The notes under the pieces: model-generated | Database searches by the model: none | What the model was told of the DNA's origin: nothing | Seen by the model: only the letters and a program-made list of their open reading frames with translations | Position numbers and translations under genes: made by a program | Part shown: in pieces, positions 1 to 10,793 of the stretch | How the letters are laid out: each line of letters starts with the position of its first letter | Numbering within the stretch: position 1 is the stretch's first letter | NCBI GenBank assembly: GCA_933207985.1 | Contig: OW240917.1 | Span: 99,535,181 to 99,599,180, forward strand | From: Pelobates cultripes | Lineage: Eukaryota; Chordata; Amphibia; Anura; Pelobatidae | Reading direction: 5' to 3' | Length of the DNA stretch: 64,000 bases

Positions 1-729
1 AGCTGAGGTAGTGGAAACCCTTCCAGGTCCTGTACCTCTGGAGGCCAGCTACCCCAAAGCCATTCATTCCCGTAAATTGCTGCAAAACCTGTGGTAGCCG
101 CCGCGTCTGACCAGATGGTAGGTGAGGAGTCAGACAATTTAGGGAGAAACATGCTTTTCCCATTCCAGGTGGTCAAAAAGTTTCTCCACATAAGTAGGTC
201 TGCCGTGGCTTGGGTATCCAGTGGTAACCTGTGTGCATCATGTCTAAACAGTGGGAACATGGTTAGGAGCCGTGAGATGAAAGCCCGGCCTTGAGGTATA
301 ATGCGCATGGCAAAGTTCAGTGACCCAAGTAGAGACTGCAATTCTTTGCGATTGCAAGTACCGAGGTGTATGTAGAGGTTAATGTTGGTGAGAATGTTCT
401 CTATCTTGGTGCGTGGCAGGCTGGCTTGCATGGTGGCTGAGTCTAGCATGATTCCCAGAAAGGTGATGACTGTATCTGGTCCTTCAGTTTTGGTGGGGGA
501 GACTGGAACACCCACCTGTTTGAAAAAGACTGATGGTTGCTATGAGGCTACTGGGAGGGGAAGTGTTCTCTTCGATCAGTAAGAAATCATCCAGGTAGTG
601 TATAACTGTAGGGCATCTGGCTACATTTAATAATAACCAGCATAATGTTTCGGCGAATACGTCGAAAATGGCCGGACTACTTTTGAACCAAACGTTAGGC
701 GTGAGAAAAAGTAGTAGTGCCCGGCCCAC
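1..729 (-). pseudogene. DIRS-like RT palm and RNase H, broken, runs off left edge
   Basis: Continues the element above in shifted frames. The polymerase motif YLDD is at 586-597 (minus). After a further frame change near 500-545, the segment 490-1 reads in one frame as the RT-RNase H connection typical of DIRS elements (FLGIMLDS, then LQSLLGSLNFA and RAFISRLL). At least two frameshifts separate it from the Gag-RT frame, so no full polymerase can be made. Assignment to the DIRS/YR group rests on the combination of a SAP-like Gag, YLDD and this RNase H style. A Ngaro-type relative cannot be excluded without the recombinase. Confidence 0.7.
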
Positions 730-2408
730 TTAATGCCATGCAGGTGCCATAGTGTAGGGTGGATAGGCAATAATTTGAAGGCATTTGTAATGTCAGTCTT
801 GCTGAGCCATGCTCCGACCCCTGCCTGCATGATAGCTGTAATGGCGTGATCTATGGTGGAGTATTGAAGTGAAAATTCCTCAGAGGGGATAAGGGAGTTC
901 AGACTAGGTGAGGCAGAGGTGTGAGGTGCAGACAGATCGATGATAAGTCTTTGTTTGTGGGAAGATTTCCCTGTGACAATACCGATGGGGTTTGTCCGCC
1001 ATGTGGAAAAAGGAGGGGACTGAAAGGGTCCCAATAGGAAGCCCTCTGCCACTTCTTTGGCTATGAGTGTGCTAACCGCTGTAGGGTTTTGTTGTGCAGA
1101 TTGTAAATTAGGACATTCAAGGATTCCTGAAGGCATGTGTATGAGACCAGTATGGAATCCTTGTGATAGACCAGTGATGATGAAGTCTACCAAATGTCTA
1201 GATGGATGTCGTGACAGTAATGCCGTGAGTACAGAAATATTTATCTCAGTTAAGTATTGCTTAGGGTACATTTTATTTGGACACATGGTTTTCGCATGTG
1301 CCCTAAAACATTTTGAACATATATGCAATAACCGACAACCGCTGTAATTACATGCACCGACATTGAAATTATTACATATTTGGGACTTCCCCAAAAACTT
1401 GATAGGTCGACCCAGTTTGTCTTTAGGTGTTCTCTCTGCTGACACAGCGGAGCTAGTGCCCTGCGAGGTGGTAGGTTCGTTCGCAGTGGTCGGACAAAAA
1501 TTGGCAGTATGAGCCATGGAGGAGCAGTGTGCACAGGCCGGTGCTCTTAGACCTGCAAAGTGCCTGCAAAAAATGATCGTATCAATCTTACTCCAGTTGG
1601 ACCTTGTCCCGTACTGTGAGAAGGCGCCAGACACTTTGGCAGAAAAAGATCTATGGTAGTCATAGAAAGCTGACCCACCATATTTGTTGCCCAGATCAAC
1701 CAGCCTGTGCATATATAAGTCAAACTCCTCACGTCTGTGGGGATATACCGTACAGACCACATCCCGATAAATGCCAAAAGCTAATACAAATTCAGGAATG
1801 GTTAGCTTCCTATTTAATCGTGCATCCCTGGATTTGACCACCACAGAAATATCGTCATAAGCGTAGGTCTTATGTTCCACTATATCCTGGGAGGCAATTA
1901 GTAGTGAGGCCAGATTGACATCTTTACCTTCCAGGATATCTCTCCTGAGGTGCTCAGGAATCATGTGGGCAGGGTAAACTTCTTGGTCATCCGAGGTGAT
2001 AGCTGGAGAAACTGATTGCGACTCCACCACTGATGGGGGAATTGCCGTGGCCGGTCCAGCCATAGTGAGGGCTGTAGTGACCGATTCAAGTTTCTCCAGC
2101 CTAGAATTGACCTTGCTCATGGATGTCATGAGGGACGTGAGCATGTCATGTATGTTCCCTGGGTGGGACTGGCTCGACCCTTCCCCAGCGTCCATGTTAT
2201 CAGTTGAGGTGTGTAATAATTTGTAAAGTTCCGCTTTCCTTGCTGTTGCTGGAAAAGGGATTTGTCGTCTCCTGAGTTCGCTAGTGATACGAGGGATAGT
2301 CCATGATCTGAAAGATGCTGGACTAGCCGTATCTTCCTCCTGTGATGGGGTGTTGGTTCTAGCCGGAGTCCTTGGGATGGAGAAATCCTCTACCCCTTCT
2401 TGAGACAT
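627..2408 (-). pseudogene. DIRS-like retrotransposon Gag fused in frame to reverse transcriptase
   Basis: One 593-codon minus-strand frame. Residues about 34-70 look like a SAP-type DNA/RNA-binding motif (ELRRRQIPFPATARKAEL). A CCHC knuckle (CAHCSSMAHTANFC) and a second Cys/His cluster (CNYSGC...CSKCFRAHAKTMC) follow, as in Gag of DIRS-type elements. The last ~190 residues are a reverse transcriptase N-terminus (RLIIDLS, LSKTDITNAFKLLPI). The frame loses the RT near 650-730, where the next segment continues in another frame. DIRS-type elements normally encode Gag, RT-RNase H, methyltransferase and tyrosine recombinase; the latter two would lie left of the window. The in-frame Gag-RT join may be natural or the result of a small deletion. 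The start at 2408 is the first Met of the frame; no better start is visible. Confidence 0.75.
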
Positions 2409-4140
2409 ACTAGATTACAAAAGTATATGGTTAGCATAAAACCCCCCGAGGGGATGTACTGGCAGGCTAATTATGCCGGATAGGCGAAAAATTAAAAACT
2501 TGTTCTTTGGTGACAGGTGAGGCCCTGCTAGTTGCCAAGTGGCTATGAGAGGCTCTATCTATGCGTTGGCGCGAGGGGTTATTGAGGCCACCCGACGTAG
2601 TGGCAGGAAATCGTAGGCCTCTCGGTGACAATACAAGAAAACAGGGGAAGGGAGTGACAGGTGGCACCCTCTCTATAATGCGAGGCGGCTAACTCACGTG
2701 TGGCCCGGGGGGCATTACCTCCGAAACGTTGAGGCGGGGTGTTGGCCTCGCGGACCACTAAACGATAGGCAGAATGCCCGGAGGGGGGATACCTATTTGG
2801 GCCTATAACCCCTAAAATTGCCAGTACTCTATGTCCTAAGTAGAGGAGGAACCATATGTGATGTATGGCGTGAGCAGGCTTAACGTACCTGGTAGTATGT
2901 ATGCGTTTGATAAGCGATAGGTAGAGAAAAACTGGAAAAAATCCTAAAGGGATAGAAAAACCAAATATGATAGTGTGAGAATTGGATCCTATGATACCAA
3001 TTTAGACTAGTTATATGTGATGAGTTCTAGTAGTACATATGGAAAGGGAATACATGAATGATATTGGCTCGACTGGCCCTGTATGTGGTATGGTAATCAT
3101 GCTTGGGGGTGTGTATGATATGTCTCTGGTGACCAGATTAATGCGTATGATATAGTAATGCTAGTGTTTGTGGTATAATAAGGTGCAGGATCTAAAACAA
3201 TACCGTATATGTTAGGCCGTAAACGTAAGCCATAAAAAGAGGTAAGTACGAGGTACAGAAATATTTGAGAAGTTATCCCAAAATTGGAAACAACGTGACG
3301 TATGAGTGGTTGAATCAAGACGTGTGATTCAACCCGAGAGTTTGTGAGATTTGTGAGACCGTGTTCTTGTGTACTTGGTATGTCGTTTGAGTACACAAAG
3401 AAAAAGTCAGAATATATAAGTGCCATGTAAGAAACGTGAGTACATGGTATGATAGAAACGTAATTTCTAAACATAATTTATAACGTAAATCCTACAAGCG
3501 ACATCTGTAAAATGTAAAGGCTTGTCTAAGCTTAACTCCATAAATATATGTATATAACATGAAGAATTTCAATAAAACTTTAATAATGCCATATCTGCTA
3601 AGATTAAACCATAACCTAAATAAATACTTATTCATAAGTAGTTAACAGGGGTATTGCCCCAGTCATATGCAAGGATTTCGTAATTTGCATAAGCTAAATA
3701 ACAGTAAATGACATGAAACCAATTATAGCTGATGATATGCAGAACAAATTTGCTTAATACAAAGAAAAACCGAAACCGATATGCCTGCCGGCAGCAAAGG
3801 GGTTAATATGCCTGTGACTTGGCCGTAAAGCGTGTGGCCGTAAAGTAAGGCCGTTTAAAATCGCGACGCCGTGGGAAATGATCCGGGCGACGGACTTACG
3901 ATTTTGAAGTCCTGTGGACTTAATCTGCGACGAAAACACCGGGTATGTGCGTGGCTGAACGGGCGGAAAACCTGTAAGGATTCCTGGACACAGCTACACC
4001 AAACGAAAACCGCGGGTTTTGAAAAGCAAGATGGCGCCGTACGTGAACCGGAAGTGGATTCTCGATGCAGCGCTGACCTCGAACGGTATGGAGCCAGGTA
4101 AGGGGTGTCCCTTAAGTAGGGAGAAGGTGAGTCATACGCC
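2409..4140 (-). other. Probable 5' region of the DIRS-like element, boundary unresolved
   Basis: No convincing gene. This lies upstream (minus strand) of the DIRS Gag start. The stretch 2440-2840 is GC-rich with G runs; 3780-4140 is CpG-rich and unlike the AT-rich DNA on both sides, so it could be promoter or inverted terminal repeat of the DIRS element. The left terminus is outside the window, so the inverted repeat cannot be tested. Short open frames at 3097-3474 and 3871-4101 look fortuitous. Confidence 0.3.
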
Positions 4141-4589
4141 CCTCCCACAATTACAGGCCAAAAGGCCTTAATACATATACACTATACTAGTGAGTATCTC
4201 TTTACCTACCATAACTGCTAAGAAATCACAATTCTAGGGAAATAGCAGATGTACACCTGTCAATTATAACTGCAAAAGAAAGCATATTATTGCTGCTGCA
4301 TCTATAAACAGTAAAACAAAAAAAATGCATGTTAAAGTCTGTGAGACTTTAGCTTAGGAGACCCTGTGTTTTTGGATAAAGAGGTGTCCTCAATGGTAAA
4401 TTTCATTCTTAAATATCATTGGCTCAGGGTGGCCATTTTGAATGTCATACCAATTTTCTTTGAACAACCATGGTAGAAACATTGTTGTGGAAATGTGTGC
4501 TAAATTTTGCAATGTTCTAACAATTGGTTTCAGATAAGAAATTGTTTAAAGAATTTTGAGCAATCCGATATGGCTGTCAAACCATGTGA
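4141..4589. other. No recognisable feature
   Basis: AT-rich sequence with no coding frame, no repeat arm and no match to other parts of the window that I can see. Confidence 0.4.
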
Positions 4590-5164
4590 TAAGTGGTGTC
4601 CTTCAGGATTCTGATCTGGGACTGCTTCTAGTTAACATATTAATAAATTATCTTGAACTACACATTGAACGTCCTGTTTAAGTGTTTGCAGATTACACAA
4701 AACTCTGTAAAGTAATATAATGTGAGCAGGTTATTATATTGCTGCAGAGGGCTTTAGATACCTATAGATTGGGGAACTGGACACTAAAATAGCAGATGAA
4801 ATTTAATATAGAAAAATGCAAAGTTATACACTTTGGGATGAAGAATGCACAAGCAACTTACACCCTAAAAGTTAGTGAATTAGCAATAACAACACACAAA
4901 AAGGATGTGGGAATTGTTATAGACAACAAACTAAGCAACAATGTGCAATGTCAATCAGTTTTTGCTAAGGCAAGTAAGATTTGTCATTTATAAAAAGTGG
5001 CATACATTCTCAGGAGGAAAATATATTTTTGAAACTTTTTAAATCACTAGTTAGACCATACCTTGAATATGCTGTACAATTTTGGACACATGTTGTAATG
5101 AAGGATATTATGGCATTTGAAAAAGTGCAGAGACAGACCCCAAAATTAATAAAAGGAAAGGAAC
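4590..5164 (+). pseudogene. CR1-type LINE reverse transcriptase fragment, left part
   Basis: Degenerate 3' half of a CR1-like ORF2. Around 4685-4700 the polymerase box reads FADYTK where the family has FADDTK. From 4796 to 5164 the typical C-terminal block is clear: MKFNIEKCKVIHFG, then KDVGIVIDNKLS, then LFKSLVRPYLEYAVQFW and FEKVQR. It has stops near 4680 and 4790 and a frame change at about 4990. The frame stops at 5164 because an LTR has inserted; the same LINE resumes at 6374. The LINE is 5'-truncated and non-functional. Confidence 0.8.
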
Positions 5165-6368
5165 TGTGACGAGACCAATCTTGCCATATTGCATTGGAGA
5201 AGCCTGGTTGCTCGCCTGTTGCCTTTGGATTATGGCCCCATGTTAAAAGCCTTCTTTTTCCCCTGCAGAAAAGGCTTATTCGTGCCTTTCTGCCCGGTGT
5301 TCGGTAGATTCAATCTACCGAACTAACGCACGAATGACTGGACCACCTGGGAGCTGGAGTGTGTCTGCAATTAACCTCCCAGAAGCTGCGGTTAACCGCA
5401 GCTTAATTGACGAATGCTGGGTGGCCGCCATTCGTATACCGAACACGAGGTCCGGCCATTTTAAACACACGAACGCACAGCGGTGTTTGACGCCCAACTC
5501 ATGGAACTGAAAACGGATACATTTTGGTGCGAACACCGCTGAAGCCGCCGACCTCCCTTCTTGTTCGGTAGAAGTGCACGAACAGCCCTATATTCGGTAA
5601 TTTTTACCTGAATACAACATAACCCAGATAGGAATCCCGTGGAGATCATTCGTATGAAAACTGACTTTGTGAACACTTTGGCTCCACGGCGATTGGACTG
5701 TGTGCATAGGATCTGAGCGCTATTCGGTACTTTGGTTCACTCAGATCCTAGCTATCTGGGGACATGTTGAATGCCTGTGAAATGTTATAAAATGTACCAG
5801 TTATGTATTTTTATGTCTTTTGTTATTTTCATCTAAAATGGCGTTTAGGCTCTGTCCTGGGAGATAATTGAATTACTTCACAATTATCTCCCTGAGCAGA
5901 GCAGAGGGTTCTGGGTAAGGAAAGGGGAATGGCTAAGTGTGTACCCTGTGATTGGTTACTACAATGTCTTTGTCACAGTCTTCCATCTGGTCCCCTAGGG
6001 GAGTGTCCACCAGGTGGGAGACCTGCATAAATACTGGGCAGTTAGCCCTCATTAAACAGACCACTGATTGACCGTCAACATGGAGCCTTGTCTCGTACTT
6101 GAGGGGGATTTACTGTATGCTGTTAGAGACTGATTGCTAGGGGTATAAGCCGCTTGGGTGCTTTTCCTATTCGTCTGCTAGCAGCTATTCGTGAGGTTCC
6201 AGTTCGGGAGTTTGGAGTGCTATATTGTATGCAGTTCTGGAGTTTGGAGCATTCCCTTATATGCGGTTCAGACACTTGGTGTTCTGCAGTAGCTGTGCCT
6301 GTATCTCTGGAAGGGGAAGGTCTATTAAACAGCGGTTTAACCCTTTTATGCCTGGGGGTGCCGTTACA
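5165..6368 (+). mobile_element. Solo LTR, copy 1 of an LTR family, inserted in the CR1 LINE
   Basis: 1204 bp beginning TGTGACGAG and ending CCGTTACA, bounded by an exact 5-bp target duplication GGAAC (5160-5164 and 6369-6373). Removing it rejoins the CR1 reading frame, with SYEERVTKICLF continuing right after the insertion. It is related to the minus-strand copies at 6864-7905 and 33177-34134. All share a long inverted motif CAGCGGTGTTTG ... CGAACACCGCTG (here about 5478-5542). ATTAAA near 6050 may be the poly(A) signal. No internal retroviral genes are present, so it is a solo LTR. Family (ERV or Ty3-like) is unknown. Confidence 0.85.
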
Positions 6369-6373
6369 GGAAC

Positions 6374-6420
6374 ATTTTAGTTATGAAGAAAGGGTAACCA
6401 AAATATGTCTCTTTATCTCT
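6374..6420 (+). pseudogene. CR1-type LINE fragment, right part after LTR insertion
   Basis: Codes for SYEERVTKICLF, the CR1 block that follows the segment ending at 5164. It decays into non-coding sequence within 50 bases. Confidence 0.65.
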
Positions 6421-6455
6421 ATAAACCAAATATACTTTAATGCTTAAAATAAATA

Positions 6456-6656
6456 AAACATAAATGTTACAATATTACAAAATGTGTTTCACCAATACAG
6501 GCTTTTTCAAGTGTAAAAACCTTGGGGTGGAAAAAGGTACAATATTACACAACACATTTCACCAATAAAGGCTTTTTCACGCTTAAAAATCCCTTTTACA
6601 CTTGAAAAAAGCCTTTATTGGTGAAACGCATTGTATAATATTGTAACATTTATGTT
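6456..6656. repeat. Palindromic repeat with three hammerhead-like motifs, probably Penelope-derived
   Basis: Left arm about 6456-6520 and right arm about 6595-6656 are near-perfect inverted copies. A third, direct copy of the core lies at 6548-6585. The core on the plus strand of the right arm is CTTGAAAAAAGCC, a short loop, then GGTGAAACGC. This resembles the CUGANGA ... GAAAC core and stem II of hammerhead ribozymes in Penelope-like elements, with substitutions in the first box. Cleavage competence is unlikely or unknown. The sequence on both sides of the LTR at 6864 (for example TTTTGGCGCTTCC near 8310) may belong to the same remnant. Confidence 0.5.
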
Positions 6657-6863
6657 TTATTTATTTGGTTTTAATTCACTTTGTTGTGATAGATCATTTA
6701 TTAAATTTGTTATGCAATTTAAAATTTTATTTGTTCCTAGAATACCTAACTTCAGATCTGGACAACAATTTACCAACATATCACTAGTGGTGATTATACC
6801 ACGCATGCGCTGATGTTTAAACGACTTAACGCTCTATCAAATGTGAGTATAATGTATAATGCA

Positions 6864-7905
6864 TGTAGCGGAGGCCTGGTATTTCACAGGTTAACTCCAC
6901 TAAGATCCCAGTGACGCTCAGGAACAAGTGATGAAAAATCCCATAAAGTAATAATTCCAGCAAGCAAGGTAATCCAAGAATATCCCCATACAGATCCCAA
7001 TGACTGGACGACACACAGCATCAGGAGCAGAACTCACGTTTATTCCACACAACCTCCTTTTAAGCATTTCTGCCATGCAAGGGAGGGATTCACATTCATT
7101 AAGACAGTACCCAATGGAATAGCAGTTACCTCCCACACATCTCCTCCCCTTAGTATGACACCTAGTCCCATTATACAGGTTATAGTTTTCCCCAAGATCT
7201 GGATGTACCCCATGATTAGCAGGTACACCAATACTTTGGGTACCCCCCGGTAGCCCTGATCTGGGTGACCAACATATCCAAAATTCACCCAGATCAGACC
7301 AGGGGTTCGGGAGTTAGGTGGAGGGTGAAATTTGATCGACCGCACACTAGATGGTATCCGAAAAGGGTTCCATGCGTTTTGGCCCTGCGGTCGGTCTCCG
7401 TTCGGGAGGTAAAAGACACATAAAAATCTGCCATCCACTAATACAGTTACGTTCGCATGACTTCCCTCATTCGGTACTCTAAACTCACCGAACGGGGGGC
7501 TGATTAGTCTTCCCGTTCGTGAGTTATGGAGCTCTGGAGGTGTCAGCGGTGTTCGGGTAATCGAGTGTCCGATTTGAGTTCCAGACACTCGACGACCAAA
7601 CACCGCTGAGCCTTTCGTGCGTAAGATGGCCGCAGCCACGTGTTCGCATGCCGAATGGCGGCCTCCCAGATACATCCATAAACCACCTATTAGTCTGCGG
7701 TTAGCAAGTACTTTGCAGCTTAACGAGGGACACGCTTCACTCTGGGATGGTCTATTAGTTCGGTAGTTTCCATTCGTATGAAATACAGAAGGAAACTACG
7801 AACAATCATACGAATGCTACTTACAATTAAATACCAAGCAGAAACAACACACGAATTGCAGGTTTCTTATAGTCTTTAAGGACAGCCACAGTGCCATCCG
7901 CTACA
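6864..7905 (-). mobile_element. Solo LTR, copy 2 of the same LTR family
   Basis: 1042 bp with 9-bp inverted ends TGTAGCGGA / TCCGCTACA and an exact 5-bp target duplication ATGCA (6859-6863 and 7906-7910). Orientation is minus: AATAAA lies at 7039-7044 on that strand and the inverted CAGCGGTGTT / AACACCGCTG motif (about 7542-7607) matches copy 1 read in reverse. A 211-codon minus frame (7040-7675) lies inside but has no recognisable domain; see findings. Confidence 0.9.
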
Positions 7906-7910
7906 ATGCA

Positions 7911-9744
7911 ATTTTGTACTGAATCACATATTTATGTTTACAGTGAGCACTACTGGATATTTTATTTCTTTCATATACCTACCTGCATACCGAGATATTA
8001 GCCTCATAAGTAATATCCACAAGTAGGGATTATACCGCTACAAGCTATCTTACTTAGAGCTAGTTTAAGCTCCATAACATGTGAGCGTTACCTCATATGC
8101 CACTGTTGTGAGTCCTATTTTCTGCCAAAATAGTCTGAATTATTATTTGTCACTTTGTGTCTCCTAACATATTTTTGCAAGCATCTTAACCAAGAACCAA
8201 CATTCCCCAAGAATCCAGAAACAGCTGGGATTGCGATATTTAGTCTGTGAATTTTTGGACTTGTATTAATTTTTTTAAAAATTATTCTATTATTTCATTG
8301 TTTTACACCTTTTGGCGCTTCCTGTTTTCTTGTATTTTATAATAAGTGAATGAATACTTGCAAAAACATTCATTCATGGATATCATTTTTAATTTGTGGG
8401 TTGTAGCTTATTGGCTTCTTGACCCAAGGAGAGATCTGACTGACATTCTGAGGTTAAGAAGGATTCTTTTGCTAGTTTGCTACACAATTGGAAGTGCTTC
8501 AAGCTGTGTCTTTTGCCTTCTTTTGGATCAACCGCACAAACAGGTGTGAGAAAGCCTGAACTTTCATAGGCATAGAAACTAATATACAGTATTAAATAGA
8601 GTCCAAAAGATACCCAGTCCTTTGTTCTACGCAGTTATGAACACTTTATTAAAATGTACACTGTAATGGTATTTATTAATTAATGACTTTACATCATAAA
8701 GGAAGCATATTTAGTGTAATGCTTTGGGGGCACCACTAGGGGGAGTGTGTAGGAAGACATGTGCTTCTGGCAGTGACATCACAGGCCAGCCTACTTACAC
8801 TGAATAAAAAACAGATGTAGGAGAAACTCTGTCTCTTTTTGCCTGTACCTGACTGATCATGTAGTACCAGCTCTGACTTAGCCCCAGCCCTTTGGCTGGG
8901 GCGTTGTAAGTAATATGAATCCATTGTAACAGTTAGCAATTGTAATAGCCTTTTGTATAATATTTAGCAACCAATAGCGTTTTGTGTATATTGTGTGTGT
9001 ATGTATTTATTGTATTGTATAATTATTGTGGTAAATTGACATTCCGCTAGCATCTGTTTATTTATTATAGTTATATTAAATATACATTTAATATTACAAC
9101 GTTTTGTGTATTTTCTATCCACATATTCGACCATAATACCATGAATTATAAAAATATTAATGTTGTTCCGTATTGCTTAATTATTATGTATTGAGATTAA
9201 TATTCATATTTAGGTCACGACCACAACATACACCCTCATTAAAGGACCAAGGAAGGGCCCAGTCTAGCCCATTTTAGTGACCACCCCTCCCCCCACGGGG
9301 AAAATAGTTAAAATAAAAATAAAACTTCAGGACATCTTTAATTTCCGTGAACAATGTCTAGATTTTGAAGATGGTTTTGCTCCATTCAGTACTGGGCCAT
9401 TTAAATGTTAGTGAATAACCCTGGAAGTCTTTTTTATTATTATTATTATTATTTGTCTTCCTTCTTCAGCCCCAAAAAGGGCAAACAACACCATAATAAC
9501 CTGATGAAACAGTTCAAAGTGGTAATAGATGCCTGGAATGCTCAGTTAGCAAGCTGACCAATCACAGCACTCTGATGTGCTGGCTTTTTTGCTTTTATTT
9601 TTTCTTTCAAAGAGAGAGATAATCAGGTCTCTCTTATTACATGTTGAGCATTTAGAACTGCTTTACTTTAACTTTCAGTAGCACAGTGGTAGCCGCTCAT
9701 CCCCTGCTCTCTTGAAATGGTTTATTGCATAGCATGGCATAGCG
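7911..9744. other. Unassigned repeat-rich spacer
   Basis: No gene recognised. 7911-8350 may be the far side of a Penelope-like remnant split by the solo LTR. 8640-9240 has features that could be an LTR (CACTAGGGGGAG box near 8732, AATAAA near 8802, a GC-rich hairpin AGCCCCAGCC/GGCTGGGGC at 8880-8902), but no terminal repeats or target duplication could be fixed. A short (ATT)n tract is at 9432-9453. 9240-9700 holds nothing I recognise. Confidence 0.35.
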
Positions 9745-9851
9745 TGTCCAGAAGACAGCCACTAGAGGCTGGATTAACCCCAAATGTAAACATAGCAGTT
9801 TCTCTGAAACTTCTATGTTTACAGCTGCAGGGTTAAAACCTGAGGGACTTG
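9745..9851 (-). repeat. Left half of a frog MITE interrupted by ERV-A
   Basis: Contains CAGCCACTAGAGGCTGG and a hairpin around AACATAGCAGTTTCTCTGAA. The same block occurs in the opposite orientation at 20950-21115. The MITE resumes at 17742 on the other side of ERV-A (CATTGAGCTGAAGTGGTC ... ACTATAGTGTCCCTTTAA), so the retrovirus inserted within it. Confidence 0.7.
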
Positions 9852-10298
9852 TGTGATAGAATTTATCTTGATTCCAAGGCTCAAGCTTATAGGTGTCATA
9901 TAATGATATCCTATATTAAAATTGGCTTACTTAGACACAGGAAATGCTTGATGCTTAACACAACACTTAAGACCATATATGTTAAGTTCCGGGAGCAGAG
10001 AGCCCCCACCTGAGATGTCTCTTCTCTAATCCTTTTGTTCTTTCTTACCTTGGAACTTATTTGTTTTGTGTACATGATGTTCATCCCTATGTCTTATCCT
10101 ATTACTGTTCTAAGAGTATTTTCACGTAAGCACTTACTTTTTAATGTATAAAACCCAGCTGATGAATAAAACGGCAGAGGCTTATTTTGAATACCAACAC
10201 GTGTCTGGTGTCAAATTCTCGCTTCTCCAAGTGCACTTGTAACAACAATTTGGGCTTCCTCTGAATATAACAAAGATCAACATTCTGATCCACAACAA
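9852..10298 (+). repeat. ERV-A 5' LTR
   Basis: Starts TGTGATAGAATTTATC and matches 17272-17741. TATA box TATAAAA is at 10147-10153 and AATAAA at 10165-10170, only 11 bases apart, so the poly(A) signal lies at or before the likely cap site, in late U3. The exact 3' end is uncertain by a few bases (CCACAACA). Confidence 0.9.
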
Positions 10299-10300
10299 TT

Positions 10301-10320
10301 TGGTGCCGAAACCCGGGATC
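10301..10320 (+). promoter_or_regulatory. ERV-A primer binding site, tRNA-Phe type
   Basis: TGGTGCCGAAACCCGGGATC is the reverse complement of the 3' end of eukaryotic tRNA-Phe including CCA, over all 20 bases as I know that tRNA. It lies just inside the 5' LTR, where minus-strand DNA synthesis would be primed. Confidence 0.85.
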
Positions 10321-10793
10321 TGATGGTCGAGAGATTCGGACACTAGCGTACAGGCGGACGTCCCTCTGACAGTGAAATCAGCTGTACAGCAAGGTAAGAA
10401 AAACTTTTTTTTCTACCTTTATCAATTTTGCTCTCAGATCCACGTCCTACTAGTCTGTCTGGGTAAAGAACGACTTAAAAACGTCTGATTTAAAGAACTT
10501 GTTTTCTGTGGTATTATGGTTATATTCAGGTGGAGGTTGTGTTATGCCTTGTGAAAGGAATCTTGAGATAGTGGAATATAACTGTGGGTTGTAAGTTATT
10601 TTTATCATTTGCCTTGTCATATGTTTTATAATTTGAGATAGAATCCTCCAAGGGCAGATTTCCTGATCTGTGTTTAGAATAATGAAGACAAAACTGTGAA
10701 AATTCCACTGCAGCGGTCCTAAGTGTTTTAAATACACTGTTTTTGTACAGTTTGTCTTGTGTAAGGAAGTAATTAACCCTTACAAGTTTTAAG
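10321..10793 (+). other. ERV-A leader
   Basis: About 470 bases between the primer site and the gag ATG. Splice donor and packaging signal are expected here, but I cannot assign them with confidence. Confidence 0.5.

Noticed and set aside
3097..3474. 125-codon minus-strand frame
   Set aside because: No recognisable domain, amino-acid mix looks like translated non-coding DNA, and no neighbour supports it.
8717..9240. Another solo LTR
   Set aside because: Has LTR-like boxes but I could not find matching ends or a target duplication; left as unassigned.
10301..10320. tRNA-Phe gene fragment
   Set aside because: Only the 3' complement is present next to an LTR; it is a retroviral primer site.
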